DNA from: Streptomyces sp. F63
GTDB lineage: Bacteria; Actinomycetota; Actinomycetes; Streptomycetales; Streptomycetaceae
Assembly (NCBI RefSeq): GCF_018070345.1
Contig: NZ_JAGPXX010000033.1
Coordinates: 1-64,000, forward strand
DNA length: 64,000 nucleotides
Direction: 5' to 3'
Positions 33,475 through 42,715 of this stretch are shown piece after piece (the first letter of the stretch is position 1; each line of letters opens with the position of its first letter). The position numbers and the translations under genes were made by a program. The notes below the pieces were generated by a model, which was not told the DNA's origin, made no database searches, and worked only from the letters and a program-made list of their open reading frames with translations.

Positions 33475-34812
33475 GTGGTGACCAGCACGAAGCGCCGCCT
33501 GAACGACCGGCGCACCTATGTCATCGACACCAGCGTCCTGCTGGCCGACCCGTCCGCCATGACCCGTTTCGAGGAGCACGAAGTCGTGCTCCCGGTGGTC
33601 GTGGTGACGGAACTCGAAGCCAAGCGGCACCATCCGGAGCTCGGTTATTTCGCCCGGCAGGCCCTGCGTCTCCTGGACGAGTACCGGATCCGCCACGGCC
33701 GTCTGGACGCGCCCATCCCGATCGGAGACCTGGGCGGGACGCTGCGGGTCGAGCTGAACCACTCCGACCCCTCCGTACTGCCGCCGTCCTTCCTCGGCCC
33801 GGGCGGCAGTCTCGGATCCAACGACACCCGCATCCTGGCGGTGGCCAGGAACCTCCAGGCCGAGGGGTACGACGTCACGGTCGTCTCCAAGGACCTGCCG
33901 CTGCGGATCAAGGCGTCCTCGGTCGGTCTGCTCGCCGAGGAGTACCGTGCCGAACTCGCCATCACCGACTCCGGCTGGACCGGCATGGCGGAGCTGACCG
34001 TTGCCCCGGAGGAGGTGGACGAACTCTTCGCCGCCGAGAGCGCGTATGTGGCGGAAGCGGAGAAACTGCCGGTCCACACCGGTCTGGTGCTCCAGTCGGA
34101 GCGCGGCAAGGCGCTCGGCCGGGTCACGGCCGACGGGCGGGTCCGGCTGGTCCGCGGCGACCGGGAGGCCTTCGGCATCCACGGCCGCAGTGCCGAGCAG
34201 CGCATCGCGCTCGACATCCTGCTGGACCCGGAGGTCGGCATCGTCTCGATGGGCGGCCGGGCCGGGACGGGCAAGTCGGCGCTGGCCCTCTGCGCGGGCC
34301 TGGAGGCGGTGCTGGAGCGCCGGCAGCACCGCAAGGTGATGGTCTTCCGGCCGCTGTACGCGGTGGGCGGGCAGGAGTTGGGCTATCTGCCCGGCACCGA
34401 GGCCGAGAAGATGGGGCCCTGGGCGCAGGCCGTCTTCGACACCCTCTCCGCGGTGACCTCCGCCGAGGTGATCGAGGAGGTGGTGGAGCGCGGCATGCTG
34501 GAGGTGCTTCCGCTGACGCACATCCGCGGCCGCTCGCTGCACGACGCCTTCGTGATCGTCGACGAGGCGCAGTCGCTGGAGCGCAACGTCCTGCTGACCG
34601 TGCTGTCCCGGGTGGGCGCCAACTCCCGGGTCGTGCTGACCCATGACGTGGCTCAGCGCGACAATCTGAGGGTCGGCCGGTACGACGGTGTGGTCGCCGT
34701 CGTCGAGAAGCTGAAGGGGCACCCGCTCTTCGCCCATATCACCCTGAACCGGTCGGAGCGTTCGCCGATTGCCGCCCTGGTGACCGAAATGCTCGAAGAG
34801 GCCCACATCTGA
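33475..34812 (+). CDS. PhoH2-type protein: PIN ribonuclease plus PhoH ATPase
   Basis: A 445-residue two-domain protein. Residues 10-150 are a PIN nuclease domain with acidic residues in TYVIDTSVLLADPSAM, VVTELEAKRHH, GSNDTRILAVAR and VVSKDLPLRIKAS. Residues 235-445 are a PhoH/RecA-type helicase domain with Walker A GRAGTGKSALALCAG near 262 and Walker B AFVIVDEAQSLERN. Mycobacterial PhoH2 unwinds and cuts RNA in an ATP-dependent way, so RNA processing or stress control is likely. Two GTG codons (33475, 33478) follow GAGGGGG. The upstream one has better spacing. Confidence 0.93.
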   Translation: MVTSTKRRLNDRRTYVIDTSVLLADPSAMTRFEEHEVVLPVVVVTELEAKRHHPELGYFARQALRLLDEYRIRHGRLDAPIPIGDLGGTLRVELNHSDPSVLPPSFLGPGGSLGSNDTRILAVARNLQAEGYDVTVVSKDLPLRIKASSVGLLAEEYRAELAITDSGWTGMAELTVAPEEVDELFAAESAYVAEAEKLPVHTGLVLQSERGKALGRVTADGRVRLVRGDREAFGIHGRSAEQRIALDILLDPEVGIVSMGGRAGTGKSALALCAGLEAVLERRQHRKVMVFRPLYAVGGQELGYLPGTEAEKMGPWAQAVFDTLSAVTSAEVIEEVVERGMLEVLPLTHIRGRSLHDAFVIVDEAQSLERNVLLTVLSRVGANSRVVLTHDVAQRDNLRVGRYDGVVAVVEKLKGHPLFAHITLNRSERSPIAALVTEMLEEAHI

Positions 34813-34897
34813 GGGGAGTTCGGGGCGAATGCGCCCTGGTGTGCCACGGTGCCGCGCGAAGGGTCCAGCAGCCTAGCGCTGCGGCGTCGTGGCGCAC

Positions 34898-34918
34898 CTC
34901 TTTTTCCGATAAAAAGAG
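34898..34918. terminator. AT-rich hairpin after the PIN-PhoH gene
   Basis: CTCTTTTT (34898-34905) and AAAAAGAG (34911-34918) form a perfect 8-bp stem with loop CCGAT. Such AT-rich stems are rare in this genome. It could terminate the PIN-PhoH transcript or be part of the next gene's control region. Confidence 0.4.
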
Positions 34919-34931
34919 CGCCCAAACGCGA

Positions 34932-34947
34932 TGTGAGCTTTCCCACG
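34932..34947. promoter_or_regulatory. CRP-like operator
   Basis: TGTGA-N6-CCACG at 34932-34947 matches the CRP consensus TGTGA-N6-TCACA at eight of ten positions. It is about 340 bases upstream of a secreted cell-wall lytic enzyme. Related mycobacterial and Streptomyces wall-lysis genes are known Crp targets. Confidence 0.35.
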
Positions 34948-35285
34948 CAACGGGGAATTGCCTCAACGCGTCGGCTTCCGGCAGGGTGTGGGTTCTGTCA
35001 GGCCCCGCGTACGGCACCACGAGCACCACCCCCGGAAGCGCCTTCGGGCCGGGACCGGGAGCAGCGGAGCGCGCCACCCCCGGTGCGTACCGCCAGAATT
35101 GAAGAGCGCCGCCGTACGCCGCCCGAGCACCACGCGGAACTCCCCCCGGGGAGGACGCACCGGGTCCGTGCCCCCCGTGACCAGCCGGCTCCCGCACTCG
35201 CGGGGACCGGAAGATGGGGGCCAGTGCCAGGGGCACGATTGCGTCCGCGAGGTCACCTGTGCGGGCGATGCTGGAAGGAAACCGT

Positions 35286-35996
35286 GTGAGCCGGATTTCG
35301 GTCCGGGGATTCGCCGTGGCGTCCGCCACCGCGGTCACCACCGTCGGCGCTGTCGTCGGTGTGGCTTCGGGCGGCACTCAGGCTTCGACCACCGAACCGG
35401 TCGAGGCCACCGCTGCCGACGCGACGCTCCTCGCAGACATACCCGCCGGGAATCACGCCCAGGCGCAGACCGCGTCCCTGACGCAGCAGGCGGACGCCCA
35501 GTCCCTCGCTGCCGAGACGGAGGCGAAGAAGTCCGCTGAGGAAGCCGCGCGCAAGCAGGCTGCGGAGGACGCGGCGGCCAAGAAGGCCGAGGCCGAGAAG
35601 GCCGCCGCGGAGAAGCGCGCCAAGGAGCGCGACGAGGCCGAGGCCAAGGCCGCCCGGTCCGAATCGCGCGCCGACGCCTCCGACTTCGGGGTCCAGAGCT
35701 CGTACACCGTCGCCGAGGTCCAGGCCATGGCGCGGCAGATGGTCCCCGCGGACCAGTTCCAGTGCTTCAGCAACATCGTGGACCACGAGAGCAGCTGGAA
35801 CTACCGCGCCTCCAACCCCTCCTCGGGCGCCTACGGTCTCGTCCAGGCCCTGCCGGGGGGCAAGATGGCCTCCGCCGGCGCCGACTGGCAGACCAACCCG
35901 GCCACCCAGATCAAGTGGGGCCTCGGCTACATGAACGACCGCTACGGCAGCCCCTGCGGTGCCTGGGAGTTCTGGCAGGCCAACAACTGGTACTAG
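35286..35996 (+). CDS. Secreted lytic transglycosylase
   Basis: A 236-residue exported enzyme. The signal peptide (VSRISVRGFAVASATAVTTV then Gly/Ala) is followed by a lysine/glutamate/alanine-rich coiled coil at about residues 65-135 and a C-terminal SLT domain. The catalytic Glu lies in NIVDHESSWNYRAS, with SSGAYGLVQALPGGKM and the terminal GAWEFWQANNWY typical of actinomycete members. It should cleave the peptidoglycan glycan strand with 1,6-anhydro product. GGAAGGAA lies five bases before GTG 35286. A 17-bp terminator follows it. Confidence 0.88.
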   Translation: MSRISVRGFAVASATAVTTVGAVVGVASGGTQASTTEPVEATAADATLLADIPAGNHAQAQTASLTQQADAQSLAAETEAKKSAEEAARKQAAEDAAAKKAEAEKAAAEKRAKERDEAEAKAARSESRADASDFGVQSSYTVAEVQAMARQMVPADQFQCFSNIVDHESSWNYRASNPSSGAYGLVQALPGGKMASAGADWQTNPATQIKWGLGYMNDRYGSPCGAWEFWQANNWY

Positions 35997-36030
35997 AGCC
36001 CCCGCGGGTCGGTACCCGTCCCTCTCACCA

Positions 36031-36074
36031 CGCGTGGCCCCCGGCCCCCGTTACTACGGGCCGGGGGCCACGCG
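36031..36074 (+). terminator. Strong terminator after the lytic transglycosylase gene
   Basis: A perfect 17-bp stem: CGCGTGGCCCCCGGCCC (36031-36047) pairs with 36058-36074 across the loop CCGTTACTAC. Confidence 0.85.
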
Positions 36075-36126
36075 CGTGTAACGTCATTCCGACTGCCTCG
36101 GGGGAGCCGGGGGAAGTGGGAGTGAT

Positions 36127-37593
36127 ATGTCGAGACTGCCTGACTGGCTCGGGGACGCGGGTTCCGGGCTGACCGAGATCGCCGCCCGGATCAGGGAACG
36201 CCGTGCCCGTGCCGAGCAGCGCGCCGCCGAGGCGGGGGAGGCCGAGGCCGCCGAACACACCGCCGGTGCTCCCGCCGGCGCCCCCGCCCACCTGCCGGCC
36301 GGAGCCGGGAGCGCCGCGGGGGGAGGGAACGCGGCCGAGCCGGACGTCCTGGTGCCGCCCCCGCCCGCGTACGCGCCCGCCGTCGCCGCGCACCGCGACC
36401 CGGCGGCCGTCGTGCCCTGGAGCATGCGGGTGGCGGCCGAGGTCGGCTGGCGGCTGCTGGTGCTGGCCGGGACGCTCTGGGTGCTGATGCGGGTCATCAG
36501 CACCGTGCGGCTGGTGGTGCTCGCCTTCGTCGTCGCCCTGCTGATCACGGCACTGCTCCAGCCGACGGTGGCCCGGCTCCGCAAACGCGGCCTGCCGCGC
36601 GGCCTCGCCACGGCCGTCACCTTCATCACCGGCTTCGTCGTCATGGGCCTGGCGGGCTGGTTCGTGGTCTGGCAGGTCATGGAGAACATCGACAATCTCT
36701 CCGGGCAACTCCAGGACGGCATCCAGGAGTTGAAGAGGTGGCTGCTCAACAGCCCCTTCCATGTGACCGAGGCGCAGATCAACGACATCGCCCAGAACCT
36801 CAGCGACGCGGTCGGCACCAACACGGAGGCCATCACCTCCGCCGGCCTGGAGGGCGTCACCGTCGTCATCGAGGTGGCCTCCGGGCTGCTGCTCGCCATG
36901 TTCTCCACCCTCTTCCTGCTCTACGACGGCCGCAGGATCTGGGAGTGGCTGCTGAAGCTCGTACCGGCCCCGGCGCGGGACGGGGTGGCGGGCGCCGGGC
37001 CGCGCGCCTGGCTCACCCTCACCGCCTATGTGCGGGGCACGGTGCTGGTGGCCCTCATCGACGCCGTCTTCATCGGGATCGGGATCTACTTCCTCGATGT
37101 GCCGATGGCGGTGCCGCTGGCCGTCATCATCTTCCTCAGCGCGTTCGTCCCCCTGGTGGGCGCGGTGGTCTCCGGCGCGCTCGCGGTGGTCATCGCCATC
37201 GTCACCAACGGGGTGTTCACGGCCTTCATGGTGCTGCTGGTGGTGCTGGCGGTGCAGCAGATCGAGGGCCACGTGCTGCAGCCGTTCATCCTGGGCCGCG
37301 CGGTCAGGGTGCATCCGCTGGCCGTGGTGCTCGCTGTCACGGGGGGCGGGCTGATCGCGGGCATCGGCGGCGCGGTGGTGGCGGTGCCGCTGGTGGCCGT
37401 CACGAACACGGTCGTCGGCTACCTCTACCGGCACGCCGAACGGCGGGCCGTCGTCCAGGCGTCGCTGGGCGCCGGCGTCGCCGCGGTGCCGGCGGGCACC
37501 ACGGTACCCGGGACCGGGGCCGGGTCCGGTTCGGGGGCCGGGGGAACACCGCCCGGGGAGCCGCCCCGCGCGCCGGACCGGCCCGCCGAGTAG
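36127..37593 (+). CDS. AI-2E family transporter
   Basis: A 488-residue membrane protein. About 95 polar, Ala/Pro-rich residues precede the conserved domain, which runs from about residue 100 to 440 with seven or eight hydrophobic segments. Typical motifs include LLITALLQPTVARLRKRGLPRG, FIGIGIYFLDVPMAVPLAV, and the late QQIEGHVLQPFILGRAVRVHPL. The family was named for autoinducer-2 export, but most members are of unknown specificity and some are Na+/H+ antiporters. GGGAG lies five bases before ATG 36127. It is monocistronic by spacing. Confidence 0.87.
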   Translation: MSRLPDWLGDAGSGLTEIAARIRERRARAEQRAAEAGEAEAAEHTAGAPAGAPAHLPAGAGSAAGGGNAAEPDVLVPPPPAYAPAVAAHRDPAAVVPWSMRVAAEVGWRLLVLAGTLWVLMRVISTVRLVVLAFVVALLITALLQPTVARLRKRGLPRGLATAVTFITGFVVMGLAGWFVVWQVMENIDNLSGQLQDGIQELKRWLLNSPFHVTEAQINDIAQNLSDAVGTNTEAITSAGLEGVTVVIEVASGLLLAMFSTLFLLYDGRRIWEWLLKLVPAPARDGVAGAGPRAWLTLTAYVRGTVLVALIDAVFIGIGIYFLDVPMAVPLAVIIFLSAFVPLVGAVVSGALAVVIAIVTNGVFTAFMVLLVVLAVQQIEGHVLQPFILGRAVRVHPLAVVLAVTGGGLIAGIGGAVVAVPLVAVTNTVVGYLYRHAERRAVVQASLGAGVAAVPAGTTVPGTGAGSGSGAGGTPPGEPPRAPDRPAE

Positions 37594-37672
37594 CCGGCCG
37601 TCCCGGACGGCCGGCGCGGCCCCGGGCCACCCGGCGCCCGAGGGGTGCGGCCGCCCGCCCGGCAACGCCGAC

Positions 37673-39358
37673 TCATCCGCCGTCACGACGGCTGTGCGGC
37701 AGCGGGTGTGGCGTCCCCGGCGCACGGCCGCTGCTGCACAGCAGGGGTGCCCAGGCGGCCGCGGCGGCCGCCAGGTCGTCCCCGCACGCGCCGCCGGGCC
37801 GGCGGGGCCGGGCCGCGGTGGCGAGGACGACCCGGTCGGGGCGGAGCAGGACCGCGCCCGCGGTGCCCATCCAGTGGAGGAGAGCGGCTGTTCCCGGTCC
37901 GGCGGCAGGCCGGGACCCGCCCGGGCCGGGAGGTTGCCGCCGGAGGTCGCCCAGGTGGACGACGCGGGCCTCCAGCGCTCGTGCCAGCGCTCGCAGGGCC
38001 GGGCTGAGTGGCGCGTTGGCCAGAAGCGTGAAGTCCGCGCCGAGCAGGTCGTCCAGCGGACAGGGCGCCCCATCGGCACCGGGGACCGAGGGCTGGGGGC
38101 ACAGCGTCCCGGGGCGCGGCCGGCCGGGCCGGCGCCGGGGGACGACCAGGGGGCCCGGTCTCAGCGGCGGGCCGACGGCGGACAGGACGAGACCGGGGGC
38201 GCCCGGCAGGCGGGAGAAGGCGGGCAGCACGGCGTTGCGGGCCAGCGCGGCACCCGTGCCACCGCCGGTCATGACAAGGCCGACGGTCACGGCGGTACGG
38301 ATCAACTGCCGTGCGTGGTGTTGGCGTTCGGCCTGGTAGGTGTCGAGCAGGGCTTCGTTCGCGCGGCCGGTCAGGACGCGGGCGAGCTTCCAGACGAGGT
38401 TCTGTGCGTCGCGCAGACCCGCGCCCATCCCCTGCCCGATGAAGGGCGGCGTGAGGTGGGCGGCGTCACCGAGCAGGAAGACACGGCCCCGGCGCCAGCG
38501 GTCGGCGACCCGGGCGCGGAAGGTGTAGGAGGCGGTGCGCAGGACGTGAAGCTCGTCCTCGGGCACGCCCGCCGTCCAGGGGGCGATCAGGGCGATCAGG
38601 CTCCGGCGGTCGGTGAGTTCCTCCGGCCGCTCGCCCGTGCGCAGGCGGAACTCCCAGCGGTAGCGGTCCTCGCCGACGCGCATGTAGGTGGCCGCCCGCC
38701 GCGGGTCGCAGACCTGGTGGACGCCGTCCCACACGGGCAGCGGCAGGCGGCAGCGGACATCGACGACCAGCCACCGCTGGGCGGCGGCCAGGTCCCGCAT
38801 CCGGGAACCGATGGCATCGCGGACCAGGCTGTTGGCGCCGTCGCACCCCAGAAGGGCATCGGTCAGCAGGGTGCGGGAGACGCCGGTGTCCTCGTCCCGG
38901 AAGGTGACCTCCACCGGAGCGCCGCCGTGCGGGGACGGAGTCACGGAGATGACCTCCGTTCCTCCGCGCAGCGTCACCAGGGGATGCCCGGCGAGGTTGT
39001 CCCTGAGCAGTTGTTCGAGCTCCGGCTGGTCGAACATATTGGCCTCGGGGAAGCCGTACCGGCCGCACGGCTTGTCGCGCAGGAACTCGGCCAGCACCCG
39101 GTGGGAGCCGTCCAGGAGCCGCATGCCGCGGGCGGGGCGGGTGATCCCGCCGAACTGCTCGTGGACGCCCACGGCTTGGAGGATGCGGTGCACCTCGTCG
39201 TCCAGGTGGACCGCGCGCGGCAGCGGATACGGGGCGCGGTGGCGCTCCAGGACCAGCGTGGGCACGCCGTGGCGGGCCAGGAGGGTGGCGGCGGTCAGCC
39301 CGGTCGGCCCGGCACCGATCACCACGGCGGGCACACGCTCCGGGGCGGTGGCCGTCAC
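37673..39358 (-). CDS. FAD-dependent aromatic hydroxylase, MhpA-like
   Basis: A 561-residue class A flavin monooxygenase. FAD motifs: VVIGAGPTGLTAATLLARHG at the N-terminus, the DG motif in LLGCDGANSLVRDAIG, and the GD motif in RVFLLGDAAHLTPPFIGQGMG. The pattern PLPRAVHLDDEVHRILQA resembles 3-(3-hydroxyphenyl)propionate hydroxylase. It would add a hydroxyl group to a phenolic acid, using NAD(P)H and O2. GTG 39358 overlaps the TGA of the dioxygenase gene, so translation is coupled. It is the last gene of the cluster. The extended Pro/Arg-rich C-terminus (about residues 410-561) is typical of larger members. Confidence 0.87.
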   Translation of the reverse strand: MTATAPERVPAVVIGAGPTGLTAATLLARHGVPTLVLERHRAPYPLPRAVHLDDEVHRILQAVGVHEQFGGITRPARGMRLLDGSHRVLAEFLRDKPCGRYGFPEANMFDQPELEQLLRDNLAGHPLVTLRGGTEVISVTPSPHGGAPVEVTFRDEDTGVSRTLLTDALLGCDGANSLVRDAIGSRMRDLAAAQRWLVVDVRCRLPLPVWDGVHQVCDPRRAATYMRVGEDRYRWEFRLRTGERPEELTDRRSLIALIAPWTAGVPEDELHVLRTASYTFRARVADRWRRGRVFLLGDAAHLTPPFIGQGMGAGLRDAQNLVWKLARVLTGRANEALLDTYQAERQHHARQLIRTAVTVGLVMTGGGTGAALARNAVLPAFSRLPGAPGLVLSAVGPPLRPGPLVVPRRRPGRPRPGTLCPQPSVPGADGAPCPLDDLLGADFTLLANAPLSPALRALARALEARVVHLGDLRRQPPGPGGSRPAAGPGTAALLHWMGTAGAVLLRPDRVVLATAARPRRPGGACGDDLAAAAAAWAPLLCSSGRAPGTPHPLPHSRRDGG

Positions 39359-40521
39359 CGGCTCAGTGCTCTCATCAGCCCCAGCAGCCGGGCACGGTCG
39401 ATCTCGTTGTCCTCCCGCAGCGCGGAGACCGCCTGCAGGAGGGCCCCCGGCGAGGGGGCGGTGCCGAGGAAGTCCCGGGTGGCCGGCGGGCCCCACTGGG
39501 CCAGGCCGGAGGCCGACATGGCGGCCCAGCCGGGTTCCAGCGTGTGGTCGAACATGTCGCCGTCGGCGAAGTGCTCCATCATGAAACGATCGGGGTCACG
39601 CCAGTAGTCGAAGATCTGACTGCCCTGGATGTGCCGCCCGATGCCCCAGGAGTGGCGGTATCCGCGCTCGCGCAGGTACGCGCCGCCGGCGGCCAGTACG
39701 TCGAGGTCGGCGACCTGGTAGGCGGAGTGGACATAGCCGGTGTCGGGACCCAGGTGCATGGCCAGGGTGTGGTGGTCGGCGGGCTCGCTGCCGCGGTCGC
39801 AGCGGATGAAGGCCATCGTGGGGCCGCGGTCGCGCTGCCCGTCCAGGTAGAGGAAGTCGCTGACGATGAGACCCAGGTGTTGCAGATACCAGTCGAGGGC
39901 GCGCCGGAAGACCCGGGTGGACAGCACGACGTGACCCAGACGCTGCACCTGGGAGGGCGTGCGGGGCGGGCGCTGGGTGGCGTTGACGCGGGCGGGCGCG
40001 GCGGTGGTGCCGGTGTTGAGGACCAGCGGCTGCCGCAACGGCAGTGCGGCATGCTCGGCGACGCCGTGGACGACGCGGACCGGGATGCCGGACGGGTCGA
40101 GCAGGTCCACGGCGCGGCCCCCGCCGTACTCGGTGAGCGTGCGGATTCCGTGGCCGGTGGCGCTCGCCAGCCGGTCGAGGTCGGCGGCGTCGGCGGCCTG
40201 GAAGGCGGGGCCGATGAACCGGGAGGAGGGACCGCGGCGGATCACCAGGCAGTGGGTGCCTGCCATGGCGCCGCGCAGATGGAGGGTGTCATCGGTGCGG
40301 GCGGCGGTGGTCAGGCCGAAGTCGTGGGCGAAGGTCTCGGCACGGTCCAGGTCGGGCTTGGTGAACTCGAGCCAGGCGAGGTCGGTCACCTTGATGACGG
40401 GCCGGGCCGCGCGGCCGGGGTGCTCCCCGCGCAGGGCGCCCTGTTCGCTGTGCAGACCCTGGTGGGCGTCGGCCGCGGGTGCGGAGGCGGGGATGGCGTT
40501 CGGGGCGGATGGATCGTTCAT
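39355..40521 (-). CDS. Two-domain extradiol ring-cleavage dioxygenase (VOC)
   Basis: A 388-residue protein of the type I extradiol dioxygenase fold: a degenerate N-terminal VOC domain and a catalytic C-terminal one. The Fe(II) ligands are His in RLGHVVLSTRVFRRAL, His in TGYVHSAYQVADLD and Glu in DRFMMEHFADGDMFDH. It should open a catechol ring next to the two hydroxyls (meta cleavage). About 40 disordered residues precede domain one. GGGAC lies upstream of ATG 40521. It sits between two flavin hydroxylase genes, whose products are its likely substrates. Confidence 0.9.
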   Translation of the reverse strand: MNDPSAPNAIPASAPAADAHQGLHSEQGALRGEHPGRAARPVIKVTDLAWLEFTKPDLDRAETFAHDFGLTTAARTDDTLHLRGAMAGTHCLVIRRGPSSRFIGPAFQAADAADLDRLASATGHGIRTLTEYGGGRAVDLLDPSGIPVRVVHGVAEHAALPLRQPLVLNTGTTAAPARVNATQRPPRTPSQVQRLGHVVLSTRVFRRALDWYLQHLGLIVSDFLYLDGQRDRGPTMAFIRCDRGSEPADHHTLAMHLGPDTGYVHSAYQVADLDVLAAGGAYLRERGYRHSWGIGRHIQGSQIFDYWRDPDRFMMEHFADGDMFDHTLEPGWAAMSASGLAQWGPPATRDFLGTAPSPGALLQAVSALREDNEIDRARLLGLMRALSR

Positions 40522-40673
40522 GGCCTGTCCCTTCGGGCGGCTCCCCGTGACGGCGGTGTGCGGCACCGTCGCGGGATCCATGTGGCGGGTACGGGGTGGA
40601 AAGGGCGCTGCGCGGCCCCGCCGGCCGTGCGGCGGCCGGCGGAGCGGGACGCGCCGGAGGCCGGTGCGCTTCC

Positions 40674-42440
40674 CTACCGTGCGAGCAGGGTGCCCAGCGC
40701 GGTGGTGAGTTCGGCGGCCGCGTCGGCGGCCGCGCCCGGGGAGCGCCAGCCGATGAAGCGGTCCGGGCGCACCAGGACGGCACCCCGCGGGGTGTGCCCG
40801 CGGGCGGCGGTCCAGGTGGAGCGCGGGTCGCGGTAGCCGCCGTCGAGGTGGCCGACACGGATCGCGTCCAGCGGCAGCCCGCTCTCGGCGGCGATCTTCT
40901 CTGCGGCCTCGCACCAGTCCTGCCCCTCCTCCCCGGCGATCAGCAGGAGGCGGCCGGGGCGGACCAGTCGGGCCAGGGCCACGCGACGGCCGTCGAGGTC
41001 CTCCAGCCAGGCGTGGGGGAGCGGGTGGCCGGGGCGGGCGGCCGGCCGGTAGATGCGGACGGGGTCGGGGTTCTCGGGTGCGGGAGTGCCGTCGGGGACG
41101 ACGGCGGCGGAGTCGTAGGTGTAGCCGAACTCGACGGCCAGTTCGTTGAACTCCGCGGACTGGGCGGCCACGGTGGCCAGGAAGGTGCGGCGGAAGCCGG
41201 TGTCGGCGGGGTCCTCGCTCCATAGGCGGCGGGCCTGCCGCCAGTTCTCCTCCGTGCCGGCCTGCGGCCCGCCGCCGAAGAGGCCGTTGATGACGAGGTG
41301 GTTCATGGCGTTTTCCAGCGAGCGCTGGACGTTGGTGGCGTCCGCCGGGCGCCGCTCCGACTCGTAGGTGTCCAGCAGGGCGTCGCCGGCATGCCCGTTC
41401 AGTACGGCGGCGACCTTCCAGGTGAGGTTCTGGACGTCGTGCATGGCGGAAGTCAAACCGAGTCCGCCGGTGGGCGGGTGCCGGTGGGCGGCATCGCCGG
41501 CGATCAGGACGCGGCCGGCGCGGTAGCGGTCGGCGACCACGCCCTCCAGGGACCAGCGGGAGATCATGTGGACCGTGAGCTGTTCCTCGTCCAGCCCCAG
41601 CGCCGTGCGCAGGTCGGACAACACGGACTCGTCGTCCAGCGCGCGGCCGTCCTCGGAGCCGTAGTTGAGGTGGAAGACCCACTCCTCGGACTCGGGTCCC
41701 CAGTGGTCCGGGCCCATGGGCACCAGAACCCCGGGGATGCCGAGGTCGGGCAGCCAGAGCCAGCGGATCAGCACGTCGGGGTCGGTCGCCACCCGGGACA
41801 GGTCGGCGGAGATGTGGAAGGAGACCACGCGGGCGAGGTCGCGCACACCCTCCTGGACGATGCCCACGGCGGGACCGACGGTGCGGCCCCCGTCGCAGCC
41901 CAGCAGGTAACGGGCCCGCACCCGGTAGGTCTCGCCCGTCCCGCGGTCGGTGACGGTGGCGGTGACACCCTCGTCGTCCTGGGTGAGTCCGGTCACCTCG
42001 TGGTGGAACCGGACCCTGCCGGGCGCGAGTTCCTCCGCGCCGGCGCGCAGGACCGGCTCCAGGCGGATCTGGGGCAGGTTGGCCTGCCGCTCGGGGCTGG
42101 CCGCGAGCCATTCCGGGGAGTCCCCGCCCGCTCCCCAGGCCTCCATCCTGGCGACGCGCCGGCCGTAGTCCTCGTGGTCGCCGGTCAGGCCGACGTACCA
42201 GGCGGTGTGGGACATCTGATCGGCTGGGGTGGAGGCGGCGTAGATGGTGTCGGCCACACCGCTGTCGCGCATGATCTCCATCGCGCGCTGGTTCAGGACG
42301 TGGGCCTTGGGCAGGGTCGAGGTCTGCGGCCAGGCGGTGACCAGCAGGGACTCGACGCCGATGCGGCTGAGCAGCATGGAGGCGGTGAGCCCCGCGCCGC
42401 CGCCTCCGACGATGAGGACAGGGACGTCGATGTCGTTCAC
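40674..42440 (-). CDS. FAD-dependent phenol-type hydroxylase
   Basis: A 588-residue class A flavin monooxygenase of the TfdB/PheA group. Motifs are VPVLIVGGGGAGLTASMLLS, LGCDGGRTVGPAVGI, and RVLIAGDAAHRHPPTGGLGLTS. The C-terminal thioredoxin-like domain is present (RLLLIAGEEGQDWCEAAEKI), as in phenol hydroxylases. It probably makes the catechol cleaved by the adjacent dioxygenase. GTG 42440 is supported by GGAG five bases upstream. About 150 bases separate it from the dioxygenase gene. Confidence 0.88.
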   Translation of the reverse strand: MNDIDVPVLIVGGGGAGLTASMLLSRIGVESLLVTAWPQTSTLPKAHVLNQRAMEIMRDSGVADTIYAASTPADQMSHTAWYVGLTGDHEDYGRRVARMEAWGAGGDSPEWLAASPERQANLPQIRLEPVLRAGAEELAPGRVRFHHEVTGLTQDDEGVTATVTDRGTGETYRVRARYLLGCDGGRTVGPAVGIVQEGVRDLARVVSFHISADLSRVATDPDVLIRWLWLPDLGIPGVLVPMGPDHWGPESEEWVFHLNYGSEDGRALDDESVLSDLRTALGLDEEQLTVHMISRWSLEGVVADRYRAGRVLIAGDAAHRHPPTGGLGLTSAMHDVQNLTWKVAAVLNGHAGDALLDTYESERRPADATNVQRSLENAMNHLVINGLFGGGPQAGTEENWRQARRLWSEDPADTGFRRTFLATVAAQSAEFNELAVEFGYTYDSAAVVPDGTPAPENPDPVRIYRPAARPGHPLPHAWLEDLDGRRVALARLVRPGRLLLIAGEEGQDWCEAAEKIAAESGLPLDAIRVGHLDGGYRDPRSTWTAARGHTPRGAVLVRPDRFIGWRSPGAAADAAAELTTALGTLLAR

Positions 42441-42715
42441 GGGTACTCCGATGGGATGTCGCGGCTCGGGGCCGGGGCAGGGGATGGTTCGGGGGAGACG
42501 GCGGTACGGCGGAGGACGCTCTTCCGCGGGTTCCACGGCGGCAGTTCGCGGCCGCCGGGGGGCGTGGACGCCGACCGGATGCGGTCGGCGCGTGGAGGCG
42601 GGGCAGCGGACGCGGGTGGACGTCCGTGCGGTTCGTGGTGGTGGTCCTCCCGGTGCCCGGCCGGCGGCCGGGTGGTGAGGGCCGTGTGCCGAGGTCGGCC
42701 ACGGGGGTGTCTCCG

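Larger units (their letters stand above)
34813..35285. other. Regulatory leader of the lytic transglycosylase gene
   Basis: About 470 bases without a gene. It holds an AT-rich hairpin (34898-34918) and a CRP-like palindrome (34932-34947), and is otherwise GC-rich. Its length fits a regulated leader. I looked for the c-di-AMP (ydaO) riboswitch known ahead of some Streptomyces wall-hydrolase genes and did not find its conserved core. Confidence 0.4.

Noticed and set aside
34813..35285. ydaO/c-di-AMP riboswitch ahead of the transglycosylase
   Set aside because: The conserved core sequences of that class are not visible. Only length and downstream gene fit.
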